This document shows positions 1-12,686 of a stretch of DNA of 64,000 nucleotides, piece by piece; the first letter of the stretch is position 1; each line of letters begins with the position of its first letter. The notes under the pieces were generated by a model that saw nothing but the letters and a program-made list of their open reading frames with translations, did not search any database and had not been told where the DNA came from. Location: NCBI GenBank assembly GCA_013399305.1, contig VXAI01000083.1, positions 3,252,960-3,316,959 of the forward strand. Direction: 5' to 3'. This stretch comes from Rostratula benghalensis. Its lineage: Eukaryota > Chordata > Aves > Charadriiformes > Rostratulidae. The position numbers were made by a program, and so were the translations under genes.

Positions 1-3000
1 ATATAGCACTGAGAATGAGGCTTATTTAACTAACACATAAAGATTATGAGAGGCAGAAAAAATATGTATTAATATCAAATATATTTTATAATTAACGCTG
101 GCCACCTTTCCTGAACTTGCAGTAGAAGCATGTTGTTTCTAAGGAATCATCTAATTGCCACTTAAAACTGCTAGAAATCATGGTCCACATACAAAGTATA
201 TCTGAAAAGAGGTATGCATTACTTTAAGCAGAAAAACAACCCCATCCACCAAATATTCAGTTTCAACCACTACATGTTTTAATGTACTAGAAAGAGGGAT
301 AAAACAGCTAAGAACTTTTTTCTCAAAACTGCCCAATAAAAATGTTTGGGGGGTTGTTTCCTTCTTTGTTCCTCATTAGTTTGTTTTGTGCTAGCAGGAA
401 CCTTCTAACACGCTCGCTAAGACAGAAGCCTTATAACGTTGTATGTAGAAGTTACAGATTTCACATCAACCCTTTAAAACAAATGCTAAACTGCAAAATG
501 ATGTTGAGCCACGTTGACCTCCAAAAGCCAGTTGCAAACCAATGCACACTGAACTGAGCTGCTTGTCTTACCCCTAACTAACTCTGGAATCTTTCTTTTC
601 TGCATTAACTTTCTCACTAGATAAAGAAATTATATTCAGCCCTAACATAAAATTTAACATGTATAGACTGCATTAAGTATTGATTTAGACAATAATTCAT
701 TGCGAACTAATTAAAACCATTTTTTTCTGTTTAGTTACTGGTCTCTAATGATATTAGAAGAAGACAATGTATTTCTCAAAGAGCTGACAAGTGCATATTC
801 TTTGGCAACAGTGAAAGCTGTCATACACTCGCTGGTTTCAATTTTCTTTCAAAATTATGCTGGAAGAAGCACTTCTGCAATGCCTTGGGAAAAAATAAAA
901 TAAAAGTAGTGAACATCTGCTGATATTGATTCTGTGAATCTGAAACTTTATAAAACCATAGATGGGATGCATTTGACGAGCATTTTTCTGGAACACTTTC
1001 AGACTAAAGCAAACAACATCTGTTAATATTGATTTTTGGGTTAGATTGAAACTTTCAGAAGAATTACAATCAGCGGGTGATTGAAAAGTGTTGCCATATA
1101 TGTTAGAAGATCAAATACTAAGCAAAGGTTTAAAGGCTCTGTTTCTCTTTAGCTTCATTAATAATCTAACAATCATTCTCCTTTAGCAGAAAATGAAAAT
1201 AATAAGGGTGAGAAAAAGACTTGCTTTACTTAACACAGTAAAAGATCAGGGAACAAAATTAACATATATGAAACACGGTGAAAATGTCTGAAACAAAATT
1301 TTTCAGTTCAACAGCTGACATATACATTTCCAAAGGTACATTATAATAAAAAGGAAATAACTCCATCATACAGAAATCATCCTAAGAACTCAAGAATCCT
1401 GTTTTGAAAACATTTCTTCCAACAAAATTGCCCAATACTCAATAGCTTTTGAATCACTTAATGAGCAAAGTAGTACATTCACAAATTGTAAAAAGAGGAT
1501 TTTAAATTACCGTTGCTGGTGAACATAGCAGTGCAGTTTACTGATGCCAAATGTACCTTTTGGTTTGAACTTTCCCATTTTTATTTTAAGAGATGTTTTC
1601 CTTTACTAGTGACCTTCTAGTGAAATGATCTATTTACTCAGTGGTCTTTGATTTAGAAAATAATTAAGTACAATTAAAGTACACACTGAAATGTCAATAT
1701 GATTTTTTTCTTATTTCAATTTTACAGTGCTTTGTTAACTCCAGGTCTTTTGCGTCAACTAGACATTCATGTGGTATTTTATGCAATGTTAGTAGTATAC
1801 AAAACAGTACAGAATGCCAAATATTATGGGAAATATGTAAATATTGTACAATTAATAAAAACAGTTCCACAATAGAACATAATTGTTAAGAAACTGTTTT
1901 CCAATGCAACAGGACTTGTCAGTTATTAAACTGAATTAAATCTCCTCTACATGATCAAGGTAAGAATCACATAGAAAACTGTACTCTTCTGCCAAGCTCC
2001 TATATCTCTTCCAGTCACTGATTAGGACTGGATATGAACAGATAATGGTACTAATGAATCAACTTCAGCTAGAGGTCATACAACTTTACATACACTATCA
2101 GCTTTTGGCAAAAGTCTTTTGAATGCTGGCACCCATCTAAAAATAAGTCATTTATTCACAGAAAATAATTCAGAGGACAGAGTGTTCAATTTTATAAATG
2201 TATGTGTTCACTCAAGTTAACGCTGTTTCTCTGTCCTACAGAAATTCTGTTTGCACTTGAGAGATTTCTTGAAGTCAAATCCCAACCATATGGAGGTAGC
2301 AGTCAGTTCTATTTATCTTTCACACCATATGAAGTACCACCAGCTAGTCCAATATCTTGCTGGTAAATCTAAGCAAGACATGGGTAAAGTTAGTAGTCAG
2401 AAAGAAACACTTGACAGCACTGCATGCTTCCTTCAGTGGAGAACATCTGTTTGCAAACCACCAAGCTACCATGAAAAAAATTAAGGATTTCTTGACGCTG
2501 ACAGTAGCCATGTAGCTTGGACTACTATGTATAGATATATATATGCATATGGACACAGATACTTGAATGTGTGTGTGTTCAAATACATTTTAACTATCTC
2601 CATCTTATTACACAATAAAGATTTCCCTAACTCCTGCCAATTTTATTACACGTAACTTATAACTCCTTCATTGCTGAGAACTTTTTTTATCCTTAGATTT
2701 CTTCAGTCCAAAGCAACATATCTGGGTTTTTATACACCAGTCTTAAAAGAACCTGCAATTAGTACCAAATATTTTATCTGTTTTGGGCTGTTCTGCTGCC
2801 TGGGTAGAGGAGAACTGCCTGATCTCTTCCAGGGAAGCCAGGTTTTACTTGACAGCTGGCCAGCAACTACAAACTGGTGTATCACACATCTTTGGGCTGA
2901 CAAAGCTCATCACTTTCAGGACGTAACATAAAACAAGATTCATCAACTGTTAGTATGCCACAAAAGAGGCTTATGACAGGAGTTACAGACATTTATATGA

Positions 3001-6000
3001 GAAAAGATAATTGAAATAAACACATGTTTTAAGGGGAAAAAATCCTTCCATCACCACTAAAATATTTTAAAGGGCTAATGTTGGAAGAAAAGTCAGAATG
3101 AAGATCCTGCACTGAATGCCAGAAGACGCTCAGATAATAGAGGCATGGAGTGTGATATAAAACCTAAGAGATATAAAAGAGAAATGGCAGTTCTTAAGTA
3201 TTTGTGGAGATTCTTTCATGGTTTATATATAGTTCAGAGTGGCTCTGGCCATAGTCCAAAGTGCTTGTGAGATCAAAGAGTCAACCTGGCACCCATCATT
3301 CTTCTATTCTTCAAACATAACATCAATCAGCAACCAAACAACACTCCTATTTTATAAGCATACTTTTACAATAGAACCATCACACTCTCCAAATTAAATG
3401 CTTTCATGTTGAGTGATTCATAATGAAAACTGTAGGCAAGGAAAGAAAAACATCTTCACTCACGACAGCATTTTTCGCCCATGCTATACAGGGAGAACAC
3501 AATGGGGCCAGGAATATTCAAGAGACAGTGAGAATAACCACTCAGAAAACTCCTAGCTACTGACCAAAGCACAATGCACTGCAATGCCTTCAACAAAGTA
3601 CTATATGTTTTTATATGTATTTATATTTGTATATGTACACATACATGTATACCCATATAAAACCTAAATACAAACCTATATATATACTCACTCCTATAGA
3701 GATAGATAGTTGTACATTTCAGACAAGAACATTCCATGCTGTGAAACAGAAATAAAATGAGAGGATGAAGTAAACACTCCATGAGATGACACTCTGTGCC
3801 TTCCCTTTCTTGGTACCGTGGAGATTGCCCTATTGGTCTAGACACCATAAAACTCGAAAGAAACAGCCACAGAAAAGAAAAACATTCCCCTGTTTGATCT
3901 TCTGCTTCTAACTTATGAGATTCATACATTTTAAAATGAAGAATTAATACTAATTGCTATGTTAGAACTAGGAATGCATTTTTAAGCTAAAGTTCGTGTG
4001 ATTCAAAGCTGACCTTCAGAATATAGCATTCTGCATTGGCACTGCAGTCCTTATCTAAAGGAAAGTACATCCTTTCTCAGTAGAAATCTTGATCAAACTA
4101 AAGCCAAAAAGAATGTCTGTTTACTTAAACTACTTCAATATGTTTAATTACATTTGTTTAGTCTTTTATGGAAATTATTAGAACAATGTAGTCTAAAAAA
4201 AAAAGACATTAAACTGTTTTATGCACTTCATACTAAAGGTCTTCTTATTCAGCTCAAGAAGAGTTGGAAGTCTTAATTTATCAGGCTTCTTAAAGATTAA
4301 TTAAAACACTTCTTGTAACTACTTTTATCTTTCCAAACTACTCATAGTGTCTAAACAAAGACACTGAATAGCTAGTATAAACATTTTTAACACCAGCACA
4401 GGGAATGTTCAGCCATGTGCCTTTTTGAAAAGCCATGTACAAATTCCTTTTTCTCTATGACATGCTTAAAAGATGTTCAGAGGAATGTGGGTTTTTTCCT
4501 TAAATAACTATTATAAAAGTGGAAGTGCTAAGTCATATATCCATTCCTTCTGAGCTATTCACACATACATGTATTTGAAAAGCTTCAGCAATAACTGATT
4601 AGAATTTATTTCATATATACCAAAATTCATACATATTTTCTTGGCCTGCTCTCAAACTTGTACAAAATTGGCCAGGCCCTGAAAAAAAGTTTTATCTTTT
4701 GACACTGAGTAGTGTTTAGTCTGATGGGGGTGCGTGTGCGTGCCGTCGATTTTTTGCCATCTTCTTTGAAGTATCATCAGATTGCCATTTACTTATTAAT
4801 GTCATACCATGCACATATGGCAAAAGTTCAAAGGTAAAGAGTCATATTGTTTAAGATAGGGAAGTTAATTTTCGTTGCCTGTAATTTCTACTGTTCAATA
4901 AGGACTAATTTTTATTCCCATTTCCCTTAAAGAGACTTAGAAAGCTTTAAAGGGTCTGAACGTTCATGCCTCGCTAATGCCTGGATCTTCACCTGAATCC
5001 TATTTATACAAGGACTAAGGTTGAAATATTTAATGATATAGTTATCAATTTTAATTAGAAGGAAAATTAAGGGTAAACTACTGGTAGTAAAAAAGGTCAA
5101 GAAAGTCCTTTAGGCTGTTTTGGAATGAAAAATTCCCAGTTTATTTTATTATAAGGTTGCTTTAGTTGATTTATTTCGAATATGCAGTACAATCAACTAA
5201 AAGTTAAGAGCATTATCTAAATTAATATTGGTGTAATCTTTTGATCACAGATTCCCACTTACTAACCTGCAAGTTCTTTCCCCTTTTATTTTTTCAAAGA
5301 ATTTCTAAGTTAGTTAGTTTGTCCTACCTTGTGGGAAGACATATGCTGATAACTCAGTTCTTCCCCAGACAGAATTCTTGTCATTTGCACAGCTCTACTC
5401 AAAAGTTAAGCAGAAGAAATGCAACTGGCATTTGGATTCATACTGAGGGCATTGTGTTAACTGTCACTGAGATTAATACAACCTGCAAAAGGAATTGTGC
5501 TAGCTGGCAGTTAGATTTATATAGTGTGCTTAATGAAGATATACAGCGTGTTTAAGCGCTCCTGGACATAGCTTCCCCTGCTTCTCTCTCAAGTTTCCCC
5601 AAAAGTAGAGCTTGCTTTTTATTTGAAACCGATACATCTTTCATAAATGAAACTGAACCACATGCCTTTTTGCTCTCTCCAAATATTTATACTCTTTTCC
5701 ATGACTGTTGTCATCTACATACTGTATATATGCATCCATTGCACTGTTTCTAATTTCAGTGAATCTTGCTCTATATTCTCTTTAAGGAATATTGTAAATA
5801 TCCTCAAGATTAAACTCAGCAAGACCCTGGACTCAACTGGATGGCATCTGGCAGTTTGCAGCAGGAGGACTTTGTAACCTCACAGCTAATAATTTCCCTG
5901 CAGAATCTTGGTGTCTCAAGACAGAGTTCTACTGAGATATAGATAAGTAAAAAAACCAGCTTAGAGATGTTACATCAAATAGTTTGAAATAATAGTCCAT

Positions 6001-8210
6001 CCACAGGTTCCCATTGTAAAGTGTCCAGGAATTTCATGGACTTGAGAAACATGAAATACCTTCTATATTGAGTTCAGCACACAGGAAAAGCTACATGCTT
6101 GTATGTGTGTGACACCCTCCACTTTAAAAAGCATCAAGATCTCAGAGTACTAAATAATATAAAATTAAACATTAATATGTGTTGATAAATAGGTGAAATA
6201 ATTTCCATCAAATGGTAAAAATTCCCCTCAGAATGCTTACTTCAGGTTCTCTGAAATTTTAGGCAGGTGCCACCTCACAGATTGTACTTTCTTCATATTT
6301 CCATGGTACATAAGAATAAGAAATATATTTTAAAAAAACATAAAGAACACCAGAGAAAATGTGTTAATACACTGGCGTGGGCCTACTGCAACTATGGAAG
6401 TCAATGTCTTAATATATACACTTTGGGAGAGCACAGCAAGAATGAACTTTGTATAATAGAAAATGAAATTAAAGATTCTGTAACTTCTACTCACTAAGAG
6501 TTCTCAGAATGCTTTATGAACATTATTTGTGTCTTATAATACAGTTGATTGTATCCTTTTTTCAACTGCATTAAAAAAAGTTAAATTCAAATATTAAACT
6601 CATGGCCCAGAGGTCTAGGTTTAAGCACTCCTGAAGTGACTTAAGTTTTAAAAATGTTGAAATGCACAGGCAGTTTCAGCGCACATCTAGGAACCCTAAC
6701 TTAACTTTGTAGTACTTAAAGAGTTTTCAATTCATTGGATGTTATTTTAAAACAAAGGTAATTGGGGTTTCTTAGTTCTTCTCAAGATCAAGTTCCTCTG
6801 CTTTAAATACAACACTCACTGGAATGCGTTTCATCCCTCACAATAGCTTTCTTAACATTTTATTGAAATGTGATTCTGGCCAAACCAAAGAAACAGATAT
6901 CACCAATTATTTTTCTAACCAGATCTCTTTTATGCTACTAGATAGTTTCTTGCAGTACTGCACATCAGCTATTACTGCCATTTCTGGTTATATGTTACCC
7001 AGGAAAGGCTATTCTTCCAAAATAATTTTTTAATTCAAACACTCACATGTAAGAAGTTTTGGCGTTGAAAATTTAGAGTAGGTATGCAATTTAATTCTAC
7101 AGTGTGGCCATTTTAGCATCACCATTTCAAGGCCTTGAAGGACCTATCACCAAGAGATTACATTTTGAAAACCAACCATCAGATCAGCTTTCAATGGACT
7201 TTTTCCCTCCAGCTTTCTATCTTCCTGATTATTCTTGGCTGATTTAAAAGGCTGATGATATCTACTGAGGACAAATCACCTAGCAAATGTAAACAAGCAA
7301 AGCAGCAGGTTCATAAAGGATCAATGCCAATACTAAAAGAAAAAGATAAACAAATACAATCAACAAAATATTGAGTAACTGCAACAAAAGCTTGTTATAA
7401 CTGGATTACATGTATATAGCATGTAAAGGACATTTTATCAACCATTTGAAATCATTTTTAATATCTGAAGCCTACTGCTTTCTTTTTATCACAATAAATT
7501 TTTCCAGACCTAGTCTCCCCATTCTATTATTGCAAATGACAAATACATAATAAATAACCTTCAAAATATTTTGAAGAGACTTTATTTACAGGCAGCAACT
7601 AAATGTGTGCCCTCCTAGGTAGAATCTTCTTAAAGTTTTACAAGTTGCTTTTGTGCTTTACATTTAAGGGGATTATTGCTACTATGTATAAGGAAGGGAG
7701 AAAATGAACATGCTAATTAGACTACATTGCACTTTCATAAAATATTTGTTTTATTCACTATTGTGAAAAAGACAAAATTTTGTCAAGTATAGCATGTGTG
7801 AAAAACAACTTAGGCATTTTTATTTTTTTGAGAGAATTGACATGAAATTTTATTTACCTCGCATTTGTTTATGCTTCTATCTTTAATGAAACTACTACTT
7901 CCAATATCAGTAAAACTTTTGTAAAACGCATAGAAATTGTGAAGAAATAGTTTGACGTACTTCTGAGAATGATGGTGATCAGCAACAATTTCTTACTCTT
8001 GCTGCTTCTCTGAAAATTAAAATAAAATTTACCTGTATATGTATCATCTACATGTTTTTTAATTATAATTGCAATGTTCTTTTCTAGTATAAGACAGGTC
8101 TGATCCTTAATGAAGTTAGAAAAATAGGTGTATTATTTTACATTAGTTATGCATGATGTGTTTGACTTGTCTGAGATGTGGTTTGGTAGGAGTTTTTGGT
8201 TTAGTTTTTT
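1..8210. other. AT-rich unique non-coding stretch
   Basis: I see no exon, RNA gene or recognisable transposon here. The longest open frames (about 102-104 codons near 3621-3929 minus and 5241-5555 plus) have no domain, no coding-like composition and no flanking splice signals that would chain them. A purine/pyrimidine-alternating TA-rich patch lies around 3600-3690, which is typical low-complexity DNA. A short CpG-bearing run near 4725-4750 is isolated. The stretch could hold conserved regulatory elements, but that needs cross-species alignment and cannot be judged from one sequence. Confidence 0.6.
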
Positions 8211-8236
8211 TGGTTGGTTGGTTGGGGTTTTTTAGT
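8192..8236. repeat. T/G-rich low-complexity tract with (GGTT) units
   Basis: A T-rich run leads into three to four tandem GGTT units and ends in GGGG followed by six T. Read on the minus strand it is an A-rich tail with CCAACC units, similar in style to the A-rich tracts at 22586 and 40564. It may be a decayed retroposon tail or a simple repeat. No attached element body is recognisable. Confidence 0.6.
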
Positions 8237-8470
8237 GATAAAATGTCATTCTAAGACTAAATCACTAAATGTGATCAAATTTGAGGTGCTTAATCACGCT
8301 CCAGAATTCCTCAGTGACAAATTAACATCTTAGTAATTCATAAAATACTTTGTAGGCTTTAGAAAAGAAGTTGCATTTTAATCAGTGGTTGAATGAAACT
8401 AAAAGAGAGATGGAACAAAAGAGATTCCCTTCTTCCAAATTCCATTTTTTACCTTTCATTTTGAGCTCCC

Positions 8471-8484
8471 TTTTTTTTTTTTTT
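8471..8484. repeat. Poly(T) tract, 14 bp
   Basis: A homopolymer of 14 T follows CTCCC. No element body is recognisable on either side, so I call it a simple repeat only. Confidence 0.8.
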
Positions 8485-11194
8485 GCTTTCTACTCCAAAT
8501 TTGTTTTTTACACCATACTACCCAAATTAGGTAAAACTGGTAGACTGTCAGTCATTAAAATTATTTCAATGACCAGAGGACATACACTTACAATAAGGAA
8601 ACTAATTATTGGAAATTTTCCGAGATTAATACCTTTAAAATTGCACAGGGAAATTACTGATATATTAACATTTTCTCCATTCAACAATATGAAAAAGCTG
8701 TAGTGTGTGTGAGATGTAAGTCTGAGTGACTATAGAATAATATCTGCCTATGTGGGTCTGCAGTAAGACATACGGATGTAACCTGTCCATCGACCGGGTT
8801 AAGATGAACCAACCAGGCACTTTCAGTGATACTCACACTGCAAAACCAAAGTAACTGGACTGCACAGTATGATTCCAAGGAAGTCCACATACTGCATACA
8901 AGAAATTTTAAGAATGAGAAAGAAAAAAACCTCAGGAAAATATAGAAGCTTCTTTATGATTCTAGGTCTAAAAGCACTAAAAAAAAAATAATTAATTGTA
9001 ACCAAGGTCCCTCCCTTCTGATCAGAGCAGACTAGAAAAGTCATATGTGGGTGGGCTGATCTGTGATATCAAGCTTTTTCTTGCCATACCTACCTTAATT
9101 GAGGCTATTGTTATAATTCTAGAATTGGTAGGGAGAGTCTATCAGCTAAATCATTCACTACCTATCAAACCTAGCAATATATAAGGGTAATTAATTCGCT
9201 GCTGAATGGTTTAAGTAGCAGGGGAACATACCAAGTTGGCATCTCTTCTTTCAAATATTGATCCACTTACCAAGCCTAAATGTAAGTAAATAGTCATGAA
9301 GCAACTATAAACATTATCTCTATATCAGCTGTAATTCCACAAGAAAATGTAACATATTCCCTTGCAGAAAGGCAGAAACATAATCACACATAAAATTAGG
9401 ACTCTTGTGTTACCAATGTAAAGAAATTATGACCTTATACAAAACAAACTTGAAGAGTTATCAGAACTGCTTTTTATATTTTCCTGAAGGGTATTTCATG
9501 TCAGCTATGAGTTCTAACTAAAACTCACTTTTCCTATTACAATATTTGAGTATTCAGTCATAATTTATCATCTTGTTCATGGAGATGCATGATTAATGAA
9601 GGGAAACTGAAAGGTAATTGAAAAGTACTAATAAAATTTAGTATATTATATCTGTTATTGTTAATTTTCCAATGGATCATCAGAAAACCCCTTTTCACTT
9701 AAATGGAGTCTCCTTAAATAACCACAAGATGAATATTATGGACTTCAACACCTATCAGTGATTTCAAAAGGAGCAGGGCCTTACATATCTAGAAGTCTTA
9801 TCAATTACCTTTTCCGCCACCAAGTCCTTTATTATTTGATCTCAGTCTTTCTCCTAATACAAGATTAAAACCCAAAAAGCCTATTTATGTGAAATGCAAT
9901 ATTTGGCTCATTTAACCTGAGAAACCAAATGGATTTGGAAGTAGTTCTCTTTATATAAACTGGGACCAAATTAACGTATTATTTAGTATGCATTTGTACC
10001 AGTTCATTGTATTCAGACAACTAAATTGTGTCTCTTATTCCTGTGGAACTATGCACACCAAAGCATATGTGCAGAGCCTATATAAGTGGAAGGGATGCAT
10101 GAGAACAGACAAGACACTAAGCTGCATATTCTTCTCCTCTATCAGAGATGGCTCAGCGCAATGAACTCCTTTTTTCCACCCAGAGCACTGTGAATGACTA
10201 ACATATCTTTGAAGATATTACAAAAATAACACTCTTGTGTTTTTAATTTTTCAAAGGTCATTGCCTTTAGAAATATGTGAACTTCTATAAATGACAAATA
10301 GTGCCTAACTATGCACAACCAGAGAGGAACAGCCAGCTGGCTTATTGATATTCAAAGCTGACTCAAAAGACAGCTTCGTAACAAAGAGAAAGAAGTACAT
10401 AGTGTAAGTATGACACATGGGTTCAACTGGTAAAACATGCATCAAAGAATATCCTGGGTACAAAAAGGAACTGTTTCATTAGCAGCTTCAAGAAGACTGA
10501 CCGTTTGCATACTGAACAAACAACTAAGTTATCTGTGTTCTGATCAAAGGCATTTGGATCTGAGTGGTCAGAGATAATATGTGTATAATGTATCAGTAAA
10601 TTGCGTATTAATGCACAAGCCCGAGTCAGAAATGCTCAATGTTTTCTCAGCGAAACATGTTTCCTTAATCAGCAGAGTTCAGAGATCTTTTACTTTAATT
10701 GCTGTACCAATAAGTTTGGTGGACAGTCATGGTTCTGATGTAAGAGCAAATCTCTCCTAATTAAACCCATGGGGCTAAAGAAGGTAGTAGCAAAATATAG
10801 TTAGTACTGTTTTTTTTCTTCATTTTCTTTCTTTCTTTATATATACTTGATATAATAATACAGATGCTGGGGAATAATAGCTCAACAAGAATTGATAAAT
10901 CCTTCCCTTTTTTCCAGATGAATTATTTCCTTTTATTTTAGTATCACCATGTTCAAAGTCTCAATAGCTGAACAACGTGCTTCTAAAACCTTATTTGTCC
11001 CATGGTTCTTCTAAAATCTGAGGTTGATATTTAGAATTAGCTTCATCTTTACAGGGTTTGAAATGTGCATGTGCAACTGATGCAATCAAGATGCAGTTTC
11101 ACACAAGCTACTGCAAACGAATAAAGTCCTCAGTGATGTGAAGATTCAACTGTCAGCTCAAAGCTTTCATTTTTGAGCTATTCCATTTGCTAGG
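8485..11194. other. AT-rich unique non-coding stretch
   Basis: Nothing coding is recognisable. A TATA-like string (CCTATATAAG) near 10078-10087 lies upstream of a short GC-richer patch at about 10090-10160. No initiator, reading frame or splice structure follows, so I do not call a promoter. The remaining sequence is plain AT-rich DNA. Confidence 0.55.
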
Positions 11195-11213
11195 AAAAAA
11201 AAAAAAAAAAAAA
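11195..11213. repeat. Poly(A) tract, 19 bp
   Basis: A homopolymer of 19 A is followed by GAAAATT. I see no SINE or processed-pseudogene body upstream. The MIR-like fragment about 165 bp downstream is on the opposite strand and is not connected to it. Confidence 0.8.
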
Positions 11214-11376
11214 GAAAATTTGGAACAATGTGTGTAAGCTGAATGTAAAGTATCCTGAGGGATCTGAGGAAAAGCAGTTAACAAGGAAACCATGTAAAGA
11301 AGTTGTGTTATTTGCAATGATGGCACAGCAATGCAGATCTCCAATATATTTTTACTTCCACACTTAACACCACACA

Positions 11377-11431
11377 GCTCTTTATATAGCTTCATATCAT
11401 TATTATCATTAGATTTCAAAGCACTTTACAG
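11377..11431 (-). repeat. MIR/CORE-SINE 3' fragment
   Basis: Read on the minus strand, the segment has the tail typical of amniote MIR elements: GTAAAGTGCTTTGAAATC, then a short AT-rich run, then a GCTATATAAAGAGC-like ending. This resembles the 'spacing-GCTTTGAGATC...GCTATATAAG' block that I recall from bird and reptile MIR copies. Only the 3' part remains; the tRNA-like head is missing. The fragment is old and diverged. It is assigned by recalled consensus, not by alignment. Confidence 0.55.
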
Positions 11432-12431
11432 TGTCCACTGTCATCAATGATCAAAAGCACAAACCTAATTGTTCATTAGTATGACTATTATGTTTATGTA
11501 ATGCTTTGGCAGTGAAATTTCTTCCACATAGTACTTGTGGCTACCTCTATACTAGTTAATTATACCATTCCCAGGCAATAAAATATGGTCCTGCATATTG
11601 TAAAAATAATCCAGGGAATGTTTCTGGACTAGGCCATTTTGCACTCTCCCAAATATTTCCCAAAGCTACACCAGAAGCTGAAGTTTTCCAGTGATGACTC
11701 CCAAAAGGGCATTCACATGCAGCCACCCTGTTCTGGCAGGTAGGAGACTTTATTAGCATGGGGTTGATCTGTGCCAATTGGTCTCAGCATCTGGGAATCT
11801 TCCCAAACCTGAGAGACTGAGAATTTATTAAACAAGTGGCCATTTAATGAAATCTTGTTCTTCAGTGGCAAGAAAAAGCTCGGGAACAAAGAAATACTAT
11901 TTTGAACATCTCAAACTCTTAGGAAAAGTGAAATTGTCAACCAGGTCTCCTATATTTTCCTCTTCCAAATGAAGTGACAGATGAAAGATGAGGTTTTAAA
12001 AGTGTTAACCATCAGAAAAATTGGTAAAAGCTATTAAAACAGCAATGTGAAAATTATAGTTTGACCTCTTGTGATGTTTTAGATTTTTACACTAGAACAA
12101 AAAAACAAACCAATAAGTAAATACCTTCTGACTCCCTACACAGTATTAGAGTTTAACTCACTATGTCATGAAGAAACTTGTATAGAACATAACTTTCTTT
12201 GTAGTTTTTCTAAGAGTATCAAGTATGTTGGATTTTTTCATGATGTAGGAGGTTACTTGAGTCTATGTTTACAGAATTTAACAAACTCTGCTAAGTTTTC
12301 GTATGTAGGCTGACAGATATCCATTCTCAGCTTGAGGGAACTCAGTCAAACACCATATCCTTTTCACGTTCCAGACACCAGGCTATATGACATGAGAGAC
12401 TTGCGTGATGTGAGAATCTCTCTTATTAATA
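11432..12431. other. Unique non-coding stretch
   Basis: No exon or repeat is recognised. A 73-codon minus-strand frame near 11556-11777 is slightly GC-richer than its surroundings but shows no known motif. Its frame is closed by stops on both sides without splice signals that I would trust. Confidence 0.5.
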
Positions 12432-12515
12432 GGTTACACAAAGGTTAAGTGGTTTACAGAAAGAACATTCCCACATGAATACTCAAACCCCCATGATTCT
12501 CATTGCCCTATTCTT
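12432..12515 (-). repeat. MIR-like SINE fragment (core and part of head)
   Basis: On the plus strand the text reads like the complement of a MIR core: GGTTACACAAAGGTTAAGTGG, an insertion-like stretch, then ACTCAAACCCCCATGATTCTC. The last part resembles the reversed B-box/GAACCC...GACTCC part of MIR. Divergence is high, and a plain chance match of parts cannot be excluded. Confidence 0.4.
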
Positions 12516-12629
12516 CATTTTATATGAAGAAAACCAGATTCTCAGATACCTATCACTGAATAACATAAACCTTACCGATTAAAAACTCTCTGGAATGGGG
12601 AAACACAAGTGGCTAATCATATTATATTT

Positions 12630-12686
12630 AGGAACCAAACCCGATTCTCTCATTTTCTAACTGAGTACCCTAACTAGTGAACTATT
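12630..12686 (-). repeat. MIR-like tRNA-derived head fragment
   Basis: The plus strand shows AACCAAACCCGATTCTCTC, then a spacer, then GTACCCTAACTAGTGAACTA. This resembles the complement of a tRNA-derived SINE head (B-box GGTTCGAA-like, then A-box TAGTGGTTAGAGC-like). It lies 115 bp from the MIR-like fragment at 12432, so the two may be remnants of two neighbouring insertions or of one element split by later insertion. Confidence 0.4.

Noticed and set aside
10070..10180. TATA-like string with a GC-richer patch downstream, as a candidate promoter
   Set aside because: No initiator, exon, LTR ends or reading frame is associated. TATA strings are frequent by chance in AT-rich DNA.
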